In this document: positions 1-8,021 of the stretch, piece after piece
How the letters are laid out: each line of letters starts with the position of its first letter
Position numbering within the stretch: position 1 is the first letter of the stretch
From: Gammaproteobacteria bacterium
GTDB lineage: Bacteria > Pseudomonadota > Gammaproteobacteria > Pseudomonadales > UBA7434
NCBI GenBank assembly: GCA_024280785.1
Contig: JAJRPK010000161.1
Span: 1 to 18,787 of the forward strand
Length of the DNA: 18,787 nucleotides
Direction of reading: 5' to 3'
Position numbers and translations under genes: made by a program
The notes under the pieces: model-generated
Database searches by the model: none
What the model saw: the letters and a program-made list of their open reading frames with translations, nothing else
What the model was told of the DNA's origin: nothing

Positions 1-1844
1 AGAAAAATTATGGAATACTTGGGTTTGATACGGATTTATCTCTTGATGGAGCTGGGTCAAGAGTAGGTTTAAAAGTATACCTGATAACTAAAGGCGGAAA
101 AGAAATATTATGGAAGAAATTTGATTTATTGGCAAACAAATCGGTACCTCACCGGTATCAAAACCCTATAGCGACTGGCTCCGCTGCGTTATCTAAAAAC
201 TCTCAGGGCAACTACTCTATTATTGGAAATTTAGCTGTAGAAGGTACAGAGATAACATCAGTTAACTTGTATCAATCAGGGGAGCTAATAAAAGAATATA
301 TTTTTGAAGAGATTACTAATGTAGAACAAAATTTTCTGTTTGAGGGGTTTAGTGAAGAGCAAATTAGAAAACCTTTATTTATTTGGATTGCTATCGGTGA
401 TGAAGTAGAACACTATTGGTGTTGTTTAACTGGTATTATCGAAAATGTACAATTGCATGCCGATTCCAAAAGTCCAACCGACCTTGTATTAAACAGCCCT
501 GCTTTCTCTGCTTTTAGCTGTGATGAATCTCAGAAAATATTTGCCACATTGAATGGTAAAATCCCCCTAGTTATCGATGAGGAAAATAACTACGTCAGCT
601 CAATTAAATGTTCTGTTTGGCCCAACGATGTGCATATAGATTTTCATACCTTCGACAGGCAAAGACAAGCCTGTTTTTTAAGGCAGCAGAGATATTTTTA
701 TCACCATGACACGGAAACTCAAGCGCAATCAAAAAACATCATTACTATACCTAACAGAAGTACGATATATACACCGAACAAATTCAGATCAAAGCAATCC
801 AGTGTAGTTCTTATCCGAAATATGGCTTCGCCGACGGATGAGATATATGTGTTGTCAGCACTAAAGCCGTTATTAGCAGAAAATAAATTGAGTATGACTA
901 TTATCGATCTGGATGATAATGTATCGACAAAAAAGGCGTTTGATCTTTTTCAGGCTGGGGATTTAGAAAAAAGTTTTGTTATCGTCTCGCGTTATATATC
1001 AGACGACTGGTTGACGATATTGATGCAAAATAAACATGCTTTTTCAGATATATTTTATCTTATTGACGATGACCTTCCCAGTGCGGCTGATAGCATTTGG
1101 ATGCCAGGTGGCTACAGAAAAAGGATGACTAAAACTGCGATGGGTGGCTTTCAATCTATGGTGAACATTTGTGATCACTTAGTTGTTACCTCCCCATTTT
1201 TACTAAAGCGTTATAAGAGCGAAAAGACGGAGCTACTTGAGCCTGGTTTCTTGTTTCCTCCCTCCGATATATCTCATCACACAGAAGGTGGGGCTTTTGT
1301 TATTGCATACCACGGTACGATGGTGCATAGAGATGATTTGCTAATGATCGCACCAGCACTAAGACATGTTCATGATAAATATCCTGAAGTGACGATACAG
1401 ATTCTTTCGGATCGCTATATACCCAATATACTTAAAGACTTAGATCGCGTTGAGTTAATTCCCGCGATGGTTTGGACGGACTATAAGAAATTCGCAAAGA
1501 ACAGCCGAGCTCATATTACCCTAGCACCAATGTTGGATACCCCATACAACAGAGGAAAATCTATTATAAAACTATTTGACAGTTGTATGGTTGGAGCTGT
1601 GGGGCTTTACTCAAATACTTTTCCGTATCGCGATGTAATCTCCCATGGGAAAAATGGTGTATTGGTAGAAAATGACCCTTTAATCTGGAGGCAGTCGCTA
1701 TGCTGGTTAATCGAAAATCGCGGTCCATTGTATGAAATGGCTAAAGCGGCTCAGAAATTAGCTCTTGAGCGAGGAAGTATCAATCGAATGACTGAGTATT
1801 GGGAGAGACATTTGCTTCCTCTAAATAGTGGCAAGAGTTTATAG
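1..1844 (+). CDS. GT-B fold glycosyltransferase (group 1/GT4-like), 5' end outside the window
   Basis: The frame is open to the left edge: 42 sense codons precede the TTG at 129, so that TTG is not a credible start and the gene begins before the window. At least 613 residues are visible. The C-terminal third looks like the nucleotide-sugar-binding half of a group 1 glycosyltransferase: a YHGTMVHRDD segment near 1305-1335 at the start of the second Rossmann domain, then a KSIIKLFDS segment near 1557-1580 in the position of the usual E/K-P-x-K-xx-E donor-site motif, and a GKNGVLVEND loop near 1648-1675. The preceding part (about 800-1250) resembles the acceptor-side Rossmann domain. The first 200 or so residues are beta-rich and unrecognised, perhaps an accessory domain. 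Donor and acceptor cannot be told. The next gene starts 11 bases after the stop, so co-transcription is likely. Transfer of a sugar in surface polysaccharide or protein glycosylation is inferred from the neighbours. Confidence 0.75.
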   Translation, partial: KNYGILGFDTDLSLDGAGSRVGLKVYLITKGGKEILWKKFDLLANKSVPHRYQNPIATGSAALSKNSQGNYSIIGNLAVEGTEITSVNLYQSGELIKEYIFEEITNVEQNFLFEGFSEEQIRKPLFIWIAIGDEVEHYWCCLTGIIENVQLHADSKSPTDLVLNSPAFSAFSCDESQKIFATLNGKIPLVIDEENNYVSSIKCSVWPNDVHIDFHTFDRQRQACFLRQQRYFYHHDTETQAQSKNIITIPNRSTIYTPNKFRSKQSSVVLIRNMASPTDEIYVLSALKPLLAENKLSMTIIDLDDNVSTKKAFDLFQAGDLEKSFVIVSRYISDDWLTILMQNKHAFSDIFYLIDDDLPSAADSIWMPGGYRKRMTKTAMGGFQSMVNICDHLVVTSPFLLKRYKSEKTELLEPGFLFPPSDISHHTEGGAFVIAYHGTMVHRDDLLMIAPALRHVHDKYPEVTIQILSDRYIPNILKDLDRVELIPAMVWTDYKKFAKNSRAHITLAPMLDTPYNRGKSIIKLFDSCMVGAVGLYSNTFPYRDVISHGKNGVLVENDPLIWRQSLCWLIENRGPLYEMAKAAQKLALERGSINRMTEYWERHLLPLNSGKSL

Positions 1845-1855
1845 CCGATGGGTAA

Positions 1856-3502
1856 ATGTTCATGAGGTATTTGTTTTATATCCCTTTAGCCAGTACTCAC
1901 CGATGTGAAATATTATCCAATCTATTGCTTACGTTATTAAAAGCAGAAGATGATATTGTTATTGTGTGCGAGCGAAAGATTGCTTTTCGCTTTGCAATGG
2001 ATAAAGAAATACATATTCATGAGAACGAATATAGGATTGAACAGATTTTCGATCAACGTTTGACCCCCTTTATTCAGTACTGCGATTGTTTTTTTGGTGA
2101 CAACGAAAAAGCTCTGATGAAGTCAGACAATAAACGATACGAGAATCTTAAGCTACTTTTGTCAGGTCAGCAGTTTGATAAAATCGTTCTATGGGGCGGG
2201 GGGTTTAACTATGATCATGCAACTGTAAGAGCTATTTCAGATTGTAATTTATCGAATCAAATGCTTTTTATGGAAGTGGGATGGTTTAGCCAAAAGGAAT
2301 ACGTATATTTTGATGAGAGCGGGGTTAATCGACGAAGCTCTATTTCTGGCACAAATTTCAGGCCACTGACACCTTTTCAGAAAACATGTTTAGATGCATG
2401 GCGTGATCGTTACATCTCAAAAAATTTGGGGAGTACGTCTAGCGAACACAATAAACGAATAATATTTGTGCCTTTACAGGTAGATACGGATACTAGTATC
2501 TTAGAAGGATCCCCCTTTCCTGATATGCGTACTTTCGTTAGTTATTTGGAGCGATGGATACCAGATGAATTTGAAGTGATTTTTAAAATACACCCTAAGT
2601 CGCACTACACCTACTTACTTGGCTCAACGCGAGCTAACTTCACTTTTCTGGCGTCAGGAAGTATTGGGAATTACTTAAGAGACTCTGAGTTTGTTTTGGG
2701 TATAAATAGCACGGTGCTGTTAGAGGCTTTAGCACTTGGTAAGAAAGTGATTGCGTTCGGAGAAGGTATATTTAGTGACTGCAAGGTTCTCACTGAGGCG
2801 AAAATTGAGGATCGTGCGCTAGATGTAATTGGTAATTATACAGAAGGTAAAAATATTGATTCATTTTTGTATCATTTGGTATTTGAACGCCAAGTAAGTA
2901 TTGAAGAGTTGTCGTTAAATAATGTTGCCCACTTATATAGCCGCCACCCATTTAACCAATTTCCCTGCGCTGCACGTGTAGGTAAGGATATTTTAATTAG
3001 TAACGCAAACGAAGGTAAGTCCATGATCAAGATCGGAAAAAGTAAAGTCGCGAAAACTGCCTATCTAGATGTTGAAAAAGGTGGTTCTATTGAAATTGGA
3101 GATGATAGCGAGATACGACATCACGCAGTTTTGGAAACTACTGGTCGCTATAATGGTAGCATTAGAATAGGTAATCATAGCGTAATTGGTGTTGGCAATT
3201 GGCTGCAAGGTTCTGGCGAAATATTTATAGGTGATGATGTGATAATCGGCCCCTATACAGTTATTGTTTCAACGAACCATAAATACGAAGATTGTGAAAC
3301 TCCTGTAGCGCAGCAACCGTTGGAAACCGGTAAGGTTCATATCGCTAACGATGTTTGGATCGGTGCTCATGTTACAATAGCTCATAATGTCAGTATTGGA
3401 GCTCATTCAATCATCGGCGCTAATTCTTTTGTCAATGCGGATATTCCCGCCTACTCTGTTGTAGTTGGCAGCCCTGCCAAGGTTGTCAGAAAGAGAAAGT
3501 AG
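1856..3502 (+). CDS. Capsule-biosynthesis-like protein fused to hexapeptide-repeat acetyltransferase
   Basis: This is a two-domain protein of 548 residues. Residues about 1-375 resemble the capsular polysaccharide synthesis (KpsS/KpsC-like) GT-B group. Visible marks are a GWFSQKEYVYFDESGVN segment (about 142-158), FKIHPK (about 243-248) and LGINSTVLLEALALG (about 281-295). Residues about 388-548 form a left-handed beta-helix acyltransferase of the xenobiotic/maltose acetyltransferase type, with repeated I-x-I-G-D/N-D/H turns, a catalytic-type NHKY (His475), and the family ending of a proline-containing loop, GSPAKVV, then basic residues. The likely role is sugar transfer or polymer handling coupled to O- or N-acetylation of a surface glycan. 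The domain calls are from visible motifs; the coupling is inferred. ATG 1856 is used, but ATG 1862 (third residue) is equally possible and neither has a strong ribosome binding site. The N-terminal domain is paralogous to the next gene. Confidence 0.8.
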   Translation: MFMRYLFYIPLASTHRCEILSNLLLTLLKAEDDIVIVCERKIAFRFAMDKEIHIHENEYRIEQIFDQRLTPFIQYCDCFFGDNEKALMKSDNKRYENLKLLLSGQQFDKIVLWGGGFNYDHATVRAISDCNLSNQMLFMEVGWFSQKEYVYFDESGVNRRSSISGTNFRPLTPFQKTCLDAWRDRYISKNLGSTSSEHNKRIIFVPLQVDTDTSILEGSPFPDMRTFVSYLERWIPDEFEVIFKIHPKSHYTYLLGSTRANFTFLASGSIGNYLRDSEFVLGINSTVLLEALALGKKVIAFGEGIFSDCKVLTEAKIEDRALDVIGNYTEGKNIDSFLYHLVFERQVSIEELSLNNVAHLYSRHPFNQFPCAARVGKDILISNANEGKSMIKIGKSKVAKTAYLDVEKGGSIEIGDDSEIRHHAVLETTGRYNGSIRIGNHSVIGVGNWLQGSGEIFIGDDVIIGPYTVIVSTNHKYEDCETPVAQQPLETGKVHIANDVWIGAHVTIAHNVSIGAHSIIGANSFVNADIPAYSVVVGSPAKVVRKRK

Positions 3503-3534
3503 TTTTCCGACTAGCTAACAAGAGCACTTCAAAA

Positions 3535-4596
3535 ATGCGTATACTTTTTACAGTTGGAATTGGCATATTGCCAGAGCAACGGATTAAACGATGGCAAATG
3601 GTCTCGGATCTCTATAGTAAGTTAGCACGCTCTTTTATTTCTCTTGGGCATCAAGTATATTTTTATGTGCACCCTGAGGCTTACACGGAGTCTATCCCGC
3701 CGCATTTATGCTGGCAATCTGAAGATCATTCTCATCTTGACATAGTTATGGAAAACTTTACGCCTGATTTTGTTTTTTGTTGGAATGGGTCATCGAATGG
3801 TGATATTGCTACAGCGACGATAGCCCAAGCATATGGTGCAAAATCAGTATTTTCTGAACAAGGCTGGTTCCCCCAAAAGGATACCTTATATTTTGATTTT
3901 TCGGGTTGTAATGGTAAATGTAGCACTAGGTATAGGCCTATCAAACTGCTAAATGACAATCAGGAGAAAGCCTTTCTTAAGCGAAGAAAGGAATTTATTC
4001 AATCGATTAGACAGGAAGAGGCGTTTGATACAGAGAGATTTTCTTTGCTGGCTGTTGACACGGATAAACCCATATTTGTTCCGTTGCAAGATGAAAGAGA
4101 CTTGAATATTGTGCAAGATTCGCCATTTAAAACCATGGACGAATTGGTAGGTTTCTTGACTTCGTCGTTTCCTGATAATCATTTTATTGTCAGGCCTCAT
4201 CCCAAATACCCAAACCCCAGGTTAAGTGATTATAGAAATATAACGATTGGTAATCCGAAAACGCCTATGTTCAAATCGTTGTCACAATGCGGGCTTGTAA
4301 TCGGAATAAACTCGACCACTCTTTTAGAGAGTGCGCTGTTAGGCTTCCCCGTGGTTTCTTTGGGCGAAAGTTTGGCGACAGGAACTGGCCTTTTTTATGA
4401 CATGCGCCCATCTGATGTTATTGATGACCTATCGAACATTAGGATTGACAGACTTTTAGTTATGTCGGAGTTATATCATTTACTGTGTGTAAAACAAATA
4501 TTACGAATGCAATTAGATAATCCTATAGCCATTCTCAATTCAGGGTTTTTTAGAGAAATGAAAGAGAATTTGAATTGGACTAATATATATAGGTAA
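3535..4596 (+). CDS. Capsule-biosynthesis-like protein (KpsS/KpsC-type GT-B), paralogue of the preceding N-terminal domain
   Basis: A 353-residue protein starting at ATG 3535, 32 bases after the previous stop. It shares the same ordered motifs as the preceding protein: a GWFPQKDTLYFDFSG segment (about 110-124), PIFVPLQ followed by DSPF, a VRPHPKYPN segment (about 218-226), and a GINSTTLLESALLGFPVVSLGE segment (positions 4303-4368). It lacks the C-terminal acetyltransferase domain. The order E-x-GW...YFD..G, then HPK, then GINST is what I associate with the capsule polysaccharide biosynthesis family that includes beta-Kdo transferases. The actual sugar cannot be read from the sequence. Tandem duplication of an ancestral gene, with domain gain in one copy, is the simplest reading. 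No signal peptide or membrane segment is seen, consistent with a cytoplasmic enzyme acting at the inner membrane. The 166 bases between its stop and the next start hold no further gene that I can see. Confidence 0.75.
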   Translation: MRILFTVGIGILPEQRIKRWQMVSDLYSKLARSFISLGHQVYFYVHPEAYTESIPPHLCWQSEDHSHLDIVMENFTPDFVFCWNGSSNGDIATATIAQAYGAKSVFSEQGWFPQKDTLYFDFSGCNGKCSTRYRPIKLLNDNQEKAFLKRRKEFIQSIRQEEAFDTERFSLLAVDTDKPIFVPLQDERDLNIVQDSPFKTMDELVGFLTSSFPDNHFIVRPHPKYPNPRLSDYRNITIGNPKTPMFKSLSQCGLVIGINSTTLLESALLGFPVVSLGESLATGTGLFYDMRPSDVIDDLSNIRIDRLLVMSELYHLLCVKQILRMQLDNPIAILNSGFFREMKENLNWTNIYR

Positions 4597-4751
4597 AGTT
4601 TCTCATGTGTTTTCTGCATATATATTGACCCGCAATGCATAGACAGTTTTTTTACGACGCCGGAAAGAGAAATTTATCGCCATTTTGAATTTCTAACACA
4701 TCCACAGATGTTAAAAATAGTTAGATTGAGTTGAGAACCCTTTACATAATT

Positions 4752-4757
4752 AGGTGA
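4752..4757 (+). promoter_or_regulatory. Ribosome binding site fixing the methyltransferase start
   Basis: AGGTGA lies five bases before ATG 4763. The frame could also open at GTG 4754, but that GTG is part of this Shine-Dalgarno sequence, so ATG 4763 is the better start. Confidence 0.6.
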
Positions 4758-4762
4758 AGTCC

Positions 4763-5755
4763 ATGAAAAAATCCTCAGAAAAAAATACAGGTGAACCTAA
4801 ACCTAAACCTAAACCTAAACCTAAACCTAAACCTAAACCTAAACCTAAACCTAAGCCTAAGCCAAATTCGGTTCAGTCGGGCGACTATTGGTCAAAGAGA
4901 GATAAAAATGCAGTTCAGCAAAAGCGTTGGTACAATTTTGAATTAATTATTAAACATATTAACAAAAGGGTTTGTGGAAAAGCCATTTCAGGAAAGGGTG
5001 AGGGTCTAAATATTCGCCTTCGAGATGATTTAGATGGTCAGGTACTAACAGAAGGTGTATCTATCGGTTGTGGTACAGGAGCAAAGGAGATGCGTCTTAT
5101 TGAGTTAGGCTTGGTAGAACGCTTTCATTTGTACGAGGCCTCAAAAGAACGAATTAATCAAGGGCGCGGCTTAGCTACAGAGAAAGGTCTAACTGATCAG
5201 GTCACTTTTCATTTAGTGGAGGATGAGTCTTTTCCAGATATTAACGGGTGCGACTTAGTGTATTGGAATGCAGCACTGCACCATATGCTTGATACGCCTG
5301 CAGCAGTAGCGTGGAGTAAGAGCGTATTAAAAAAAGGTGGGTATTTTGTTATTGACGATTATGTTGGACCAGACCGTTTTCAGTGGAGCGAATTGAGCCT
5401 TAAAACAGTGAAGGCCGTTTTAGAGTCTTTGCCGGAATATTTATTTGAAAACGCTAAAAACAAAGATATACCATTGCCAAAAATAATTGAAAAACCATCT
5501 TTGAATGGCCTTATTAACCGAGACCCTACCGAAGCGGCGGACAGTATTCGCATATTGTCGGCTATTGAGTTGCTTTTTCCAGAAGCCGATATCTGTTTAA
5601 CTGGAGGTTCTATTTACCATTTAGCATTGCGAAATATTGCAAATAATATTGATGAAGGTCGAGATTCCTCATTGATAAAAACAATGTTAGTGATCGATGA
5701 TATGTTAGCCGATATGGGAGATTTCCATTTTTGTACGGTGATAGCAAAAAAATAG
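4763..5755 (+). CDS. Class I SAM-dependent methyltransferase with Pro-Lys repeat N-terminus
   Basis: A 330-residue protein from ATG 4763. Residues about 12-33 are eleven Pro-Lys dipeptides, a rigid, strongly basic extension that could bind nucleic acid, membrane phosphate or acidic partners, or could simply be a microsatellite by-product. The catalytic part begins at about residue 37. Motif I is IGCGTGAKE (glycines at 102, 104 and 106), an acidic residue at the end of strand 2 is in LYEAS, and the motif IV/V region is DLVYWNAALHHM followed by LKKGGYFVIDDY. These are standard for class I (7BS) methyltransferases. The substrate is unknown. The setting among glycan genes suggests a sugar or glycan-linked acceptor; an N-methyl or O-methyl product cannot be decided. 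It sits alone between a 166-base gap and a 64-base gap, so it may have its own promoter, but I find no convincing -35/-10 pair. Confidence 0.8.
   Translation: MKKSSEKNTGEPKPKPKPKPKPKPKPKPKPKPKPNSVQSGDYWSKRDKNAVQQKRWYNFELIIKHINKRVCGKAISGKGEGLNIRLRDDLDGQVLTEGVSIGCGTGAKEMRLIELGLVERFHLYEASKERINQGRGLATEKGLTDQVTFHLVEDESFPDINGCDLVYWNAALHHMLDTPAAVAWSKSVLKKGGYFVIDDYVGPDRFQWSELSLKTVKAVLESLPEYLFENAKNKDIPLPKIIEKPSLNGLINRDPTEAADSIRILSAIELLFPEADICLTGGSIYHLALRNIANNIDEGRDSSLIKTMLVIDDMLADMGDFHFCTVIAKK
4796..4861 (+). repeat. Hexanucleotide microsatellite (CCTAAA)9(CCTAAG)2 inside the methyltransferase
   Basis: Eleven consecutive 6-base units, nine CCTAAA then two CCTAAG, encode eleven Pro-Lys pairs. Because the unit is six bases, slippage changes the length of the linker without breaking the frame. 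The near-perfect identity of the first nine units indicates recent expansion. Confidence 0.95.
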
Positions 5756-5819
5756 TCGAAGAAAATATTTTAAGTTAGACTGGTAGATTAAAGCTGAATT
5801 AGCCGTAGCAAATATCGGT

Positions 5820-6571
5820 ATGATTCAAACGGCGATAATTAAGACAAAGGATGGTGTATTCAAATTGCAAAGAAAAGGCATAATGTTGGCCGGCGGCTCC
5901 GGGACTCGTCTTTACCCGTTAACCCAGGCCGTCAGTAAACAGTTAATGTCGGTCTACGATAAGCCAATGATCTATTACCCGTTAAGTACATTGATGCTTG
6001 CGGGTATACGTGAAATATTGATTATTACCACGCCGATTTTCAAAGCCGTCTGGATGCGGCTGCGAAACTAGAGGTGGGTGCCAAAATATTTGGTTACTAC
6101 GTTAGCGATCCTTCAGCTTACGGAGTGGCCGAATTCGACAAAGATAAAAAGGTCGTCAGTATTGAAGAAAAGCCGGCTGCCCCCAAGTCTAACTACGCAA
6201 TAACCGGATTATATTTTTACGACAACCAAGTCGTCGATATTGCCGAGAGCTTAAAGCCATCGGCTCGTGGTGAGTTAGAAATCACCGATATTAACAAGGC
6301 CTATCTCGAACGAGGTCAATTAGAAATGGAAATTATGGGGCGCGGGTTTGTCTGGCTGGACACGGGTACCCACGATAACTTGATGGCCGCCTCACTTTAT
6401 GTGCAAACCATTGAAAAACGGCAAGGGCTGCGTATCTGCTGCCCCGAAGAAATTGCCTACCGCAAGGGCTATATCGACGCGGAGCAGTTGCTAAAGTTAT
6501 CCCAAGATTTGCTAAAAAGCGGTTACGGCGCCTATCTAACAAAAATCCCTTTGGATATAATATTAGATTAA
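5820..6571 (+). pseudogene. rfbA: Broken glucose-1-phosphate thymidylyltransferase (RmlA/RfbA), internal frameshifting deletion
   Basis: The intact enzyme makes dTDP-glucose from glucose-1-phosphate and dTTP, the first step to dTDP-L-rhamnose. Here the N-terminal part is present (LAGGSGTRLYPLT nucleotide-binding loop, SKQL, YDKPMIYYPLS) up to the ITTP motif at about 6024-6035. The reading then jumps to sequence matching the middle of the enzyme (DFQSRL...GAKIFGYYVSDP, IEEKP, SNYAITGLYFYDN, RGELEITDIN, WLDTGTHD), which continues to 6571 in another frame. The first frame stops at TAG 6069-6071. The missing part is about 59 codons, including the conserved GDN segment with the metal-binding Asp. 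The deletion is therefore near 178 bases, estimated against the remembered Pseudomonas RmlA. Neither fragment could be active. The start is uncertain: ATG 5820, or TTG 5865, which fits the family N-terminus better. A sequencing or assembly deletion is the alternative. Confidence 0.9.
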
Positions 6572-6575
6572 AGCA

Positions 6576-7148
6576 GTGTTGAAGAGAGTAGAAGATCCAG
6601 TGGAATATATTAAGCAAGCAATCCCTGATGTTGTGCTAATAAAGCCTGTAATTTGGGGCGACGATAGAGGCTTTTTTTTAGAAACCTTTCGGCAGAACGA
6701 ATTTGTCGAACACTGCGGTGATTTTAATTTTGTCCAACATAATCACAGTAAATCTACTCAAGGAATTTTACGTGGCCTTCACTATCAAATCAGCCAGCCA
6801 CAAGGAAAGTTAGTTCGTGTTGTGCAAGGGGAAGTTTTTGATGTCGCCGTCGATATGCGAAGGTCATCTCCGACTTTTGGCCAGTGGGTAGAGGCGACGC
6901 TCTCTTCTGCCAATCAATATCAGTTTTGGGTTCCCCCCGGTTTTGCACACGCTTTTTATGTTGTAAGCGAGACGGCTGAGTTTGTTTATAACTGCACTGA
7001 CTACTATGCGCCTGAATACGAGCGGTCGTTAAGGTGGGATTGTGCCGAGCTTAATATTCAGTGGCCGTTAGTTAACGGCAAAGCTCCAACATTGTCAGAC
7101 AAAGACGCGCAGGCCAAGGGGTTTAGTGAGTGTGATACCTATGCCTAG
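6576..7148 (+). CDS. rfbC: dTDP-4-dehydrorhamnose 3,5-epimerase (RmlC)
   Basis: A 190-residue cupin-fold enzyme, near the usual family length of about 180. It epimerises dTDP-4-keto-6-deoxy-D-glucose at C3 and C5 to dTDP-4-keto-L-rhamnose in the cytoplasm. Family marks are in order: GDDRGFFLETF, the SKSTQGILRGLHYQ segment with the general-base His (residue 69 from this start), QGKLVRVVQGEVFDVAVD, the PPGFAHAF cupin turn, and FVYNCTDYY with the catalytic Tyr (138). GTG 6576 gives a slightly long N-terminus. GTG 6600 would give MEYIKQAIPDV, closer to known RmlC starts, so the start is open. The gene follows the broken rfbA by four bases and overlaps rfbD by eight. All key residues are intact, in contrast to rfbA. 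Confidence 0.95.
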   Translation: MLKRVEDPVEYIKQAIPDVVLIKPVIWGDDRGFFLETFRQNEFVEHCGDFNFVQHNHSKSTQGILRGLHYQISQPQGKLVRVVQGEVFDVAVDMRRSSPTFGQWVEATLSSANQYQFWVPPGFAHAFYVVSETAEFVYNCTDYYAPEYERSLRWDCAELNIQWPLVNGKAPTLSDKDAQAKGFSECDTYA

Positions 7149-8013
7149 ACGTGTTCTGGTAACGGGGGCCAGCGGTCAGTTAGGTCGAGAGCTACAGCGC
7201 ACGGCGCCGAATGCCCTTGAGGTCGTTGCGTTATCAAGATCGCAGTGTGATATCGCTGATTTAGATCAGCTTAAGTCGGCTGTCCAACGGCATGGGGTCG
7301 ACGTGATCGTCAACGCTGCGGCGTATACTCAGGTGGATAAAGCCGAATCGGATCGTGACCACGCTTTTTCCGTTAATGCGACGGCGGTGGAAAACCTTTC
7401 TATCGTCGCAGACCGAGAAGGCATTAAGCTAATTCACGTTTCTACGGACTTCGTCTTTGATGGAGAAACGACTCGGCTTTATACTCCCGAGGACTCTCCT
7501 GATCCTCAGAGTACCTATGGCGAATCTAAATGGAAAGGTGAGCGCCACATTCAAAATATTTTAGGCGACAAAGGCATTATTGTTCGAACGGGTTGGCTCT
7601 ATTCGGCTTATGGTAATAATTTCGTGAAAACCATGCTCAGACTCATGGGCGAAAAAGAACAGCTGGGCGTGGTGGCAGACCAGTTTGGGACACCTACCTG
7701 GGCGAAAGGCTTGGCCGAATGCTGCTGGGGATTAGTATTAAGCAGAGATGCTTGCGGGGTTTATCACTGGAGTGACAATGGCATTTGTTCCTGGTATGAC
7801 TTTGCTGTCGAAATTCAGCGCGTCGCTTATTCTAAAGGCCTGTTAGATAAACGCATTCCTATTAATAAAATTTCTACCGAAGAATACCCTACACTTGCGA
7901 AGAGGCCTAAGTACAGTGCATTGTCTAATGCAAAAGCGGTTGATGAATTGGGAATAATATCTCAGGATTGGCCGTTTCAATTGACAACTATGATGTCTGA
8001 ATTGCAAGTATAA
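7141..8013 (+). CDS. rfbD: dTDP-4-dehydrorhamnose reductase (RmlD)
   Basis: This enzyme reduces dTDP-4-keto-L-rhamnose to dTDP-L-rhamnose with NAD(P)H. It is an extended short-chain dehydrogenase fold with a VTGASGQLGRE nucleotide-binding loop at the N-terminus, NAAAYTQVDKAE, STDFVFDG, and the catalytic pair Tyr126/Lys130 in TYGESKWKGE (numbering from ATG 7141). The C-terminal part has the GTPTWAKGLAE and RPKYSALSNAK segments typical of RmlD. ATG 7141 gives 290 residues and places the dinucleotide loop where the family has it. GTG 7126 has a better-placed AAGGGG and would add five residues, so it cannot be excluded. Either start overlaps the end of rfbC, indicating translational coupling. No rfbB (dTDP-glucose 4,6-dehydratase) is in the window, so that step must be encoded elsewhere if the pathway works. 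Confidence 0.95.
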   Translation: MPRRVLVTGASGQLGRELQRTAPNALEVVALSRSQCDIADLDQLKSAVQRHGVDVIVNAAAYTQVDKAESDRDHAFSVNATAVENLSIVADREGIKLIHVSTDFVFDGETTRLYTPEDSPDPQSTYGESKWKGERHIQNILGDKGIIVRTGWLYSAYGNNFVKTMLRLMGEKEQLGVVADQFGTPTWAKGLAECCWGLVLSRDACGVYHWSDNGICSWYDFAVEIQRVAYSKGLLDKRIPINKISTEEYPTLAKRPKYSALSNAKAVDELGIISQDWPFQLTTMMSELQV

Positions 8014-8021
8014 AGGTATAC

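Noticed and set aside
129..131. TTG at 129 as the start of the first glycosyltransferase
   Set aside because: The frame has no stop from there back to the left edge (42 more codons that read as ordinary protein) and no ribosome binding site precedes the TTG. The gene is cut by the window edge.
4597..4762. Terminator or promoter in the gap before the methyltransferase
   Set aside because: A TGCAT/ATGCA pair is followed seven or so bases later by a T-run, but the stem is too weak for a terminator. The nearest -35/-10 resemblance (TTAGAT, TACATA) is poor.
4796..4861. CCTAAA array as a telomere-like or replication-related element
   Set aside because: It is internal, lies in frame in a gene with a good start and ribosome binding site, and the change to CCTAAG is synonymous, as expected of coding sequence.
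6074..6571. A separate small nucleotidyltransferase gene starting at GTG 6074
   Set aside because: The sequence continues RmlA homology upstream of the GTG (DFQSRL...) to the deletion junction at about 6035 and lacks the nucleotide-binding loop, so it is the back half of a broken rfbA.
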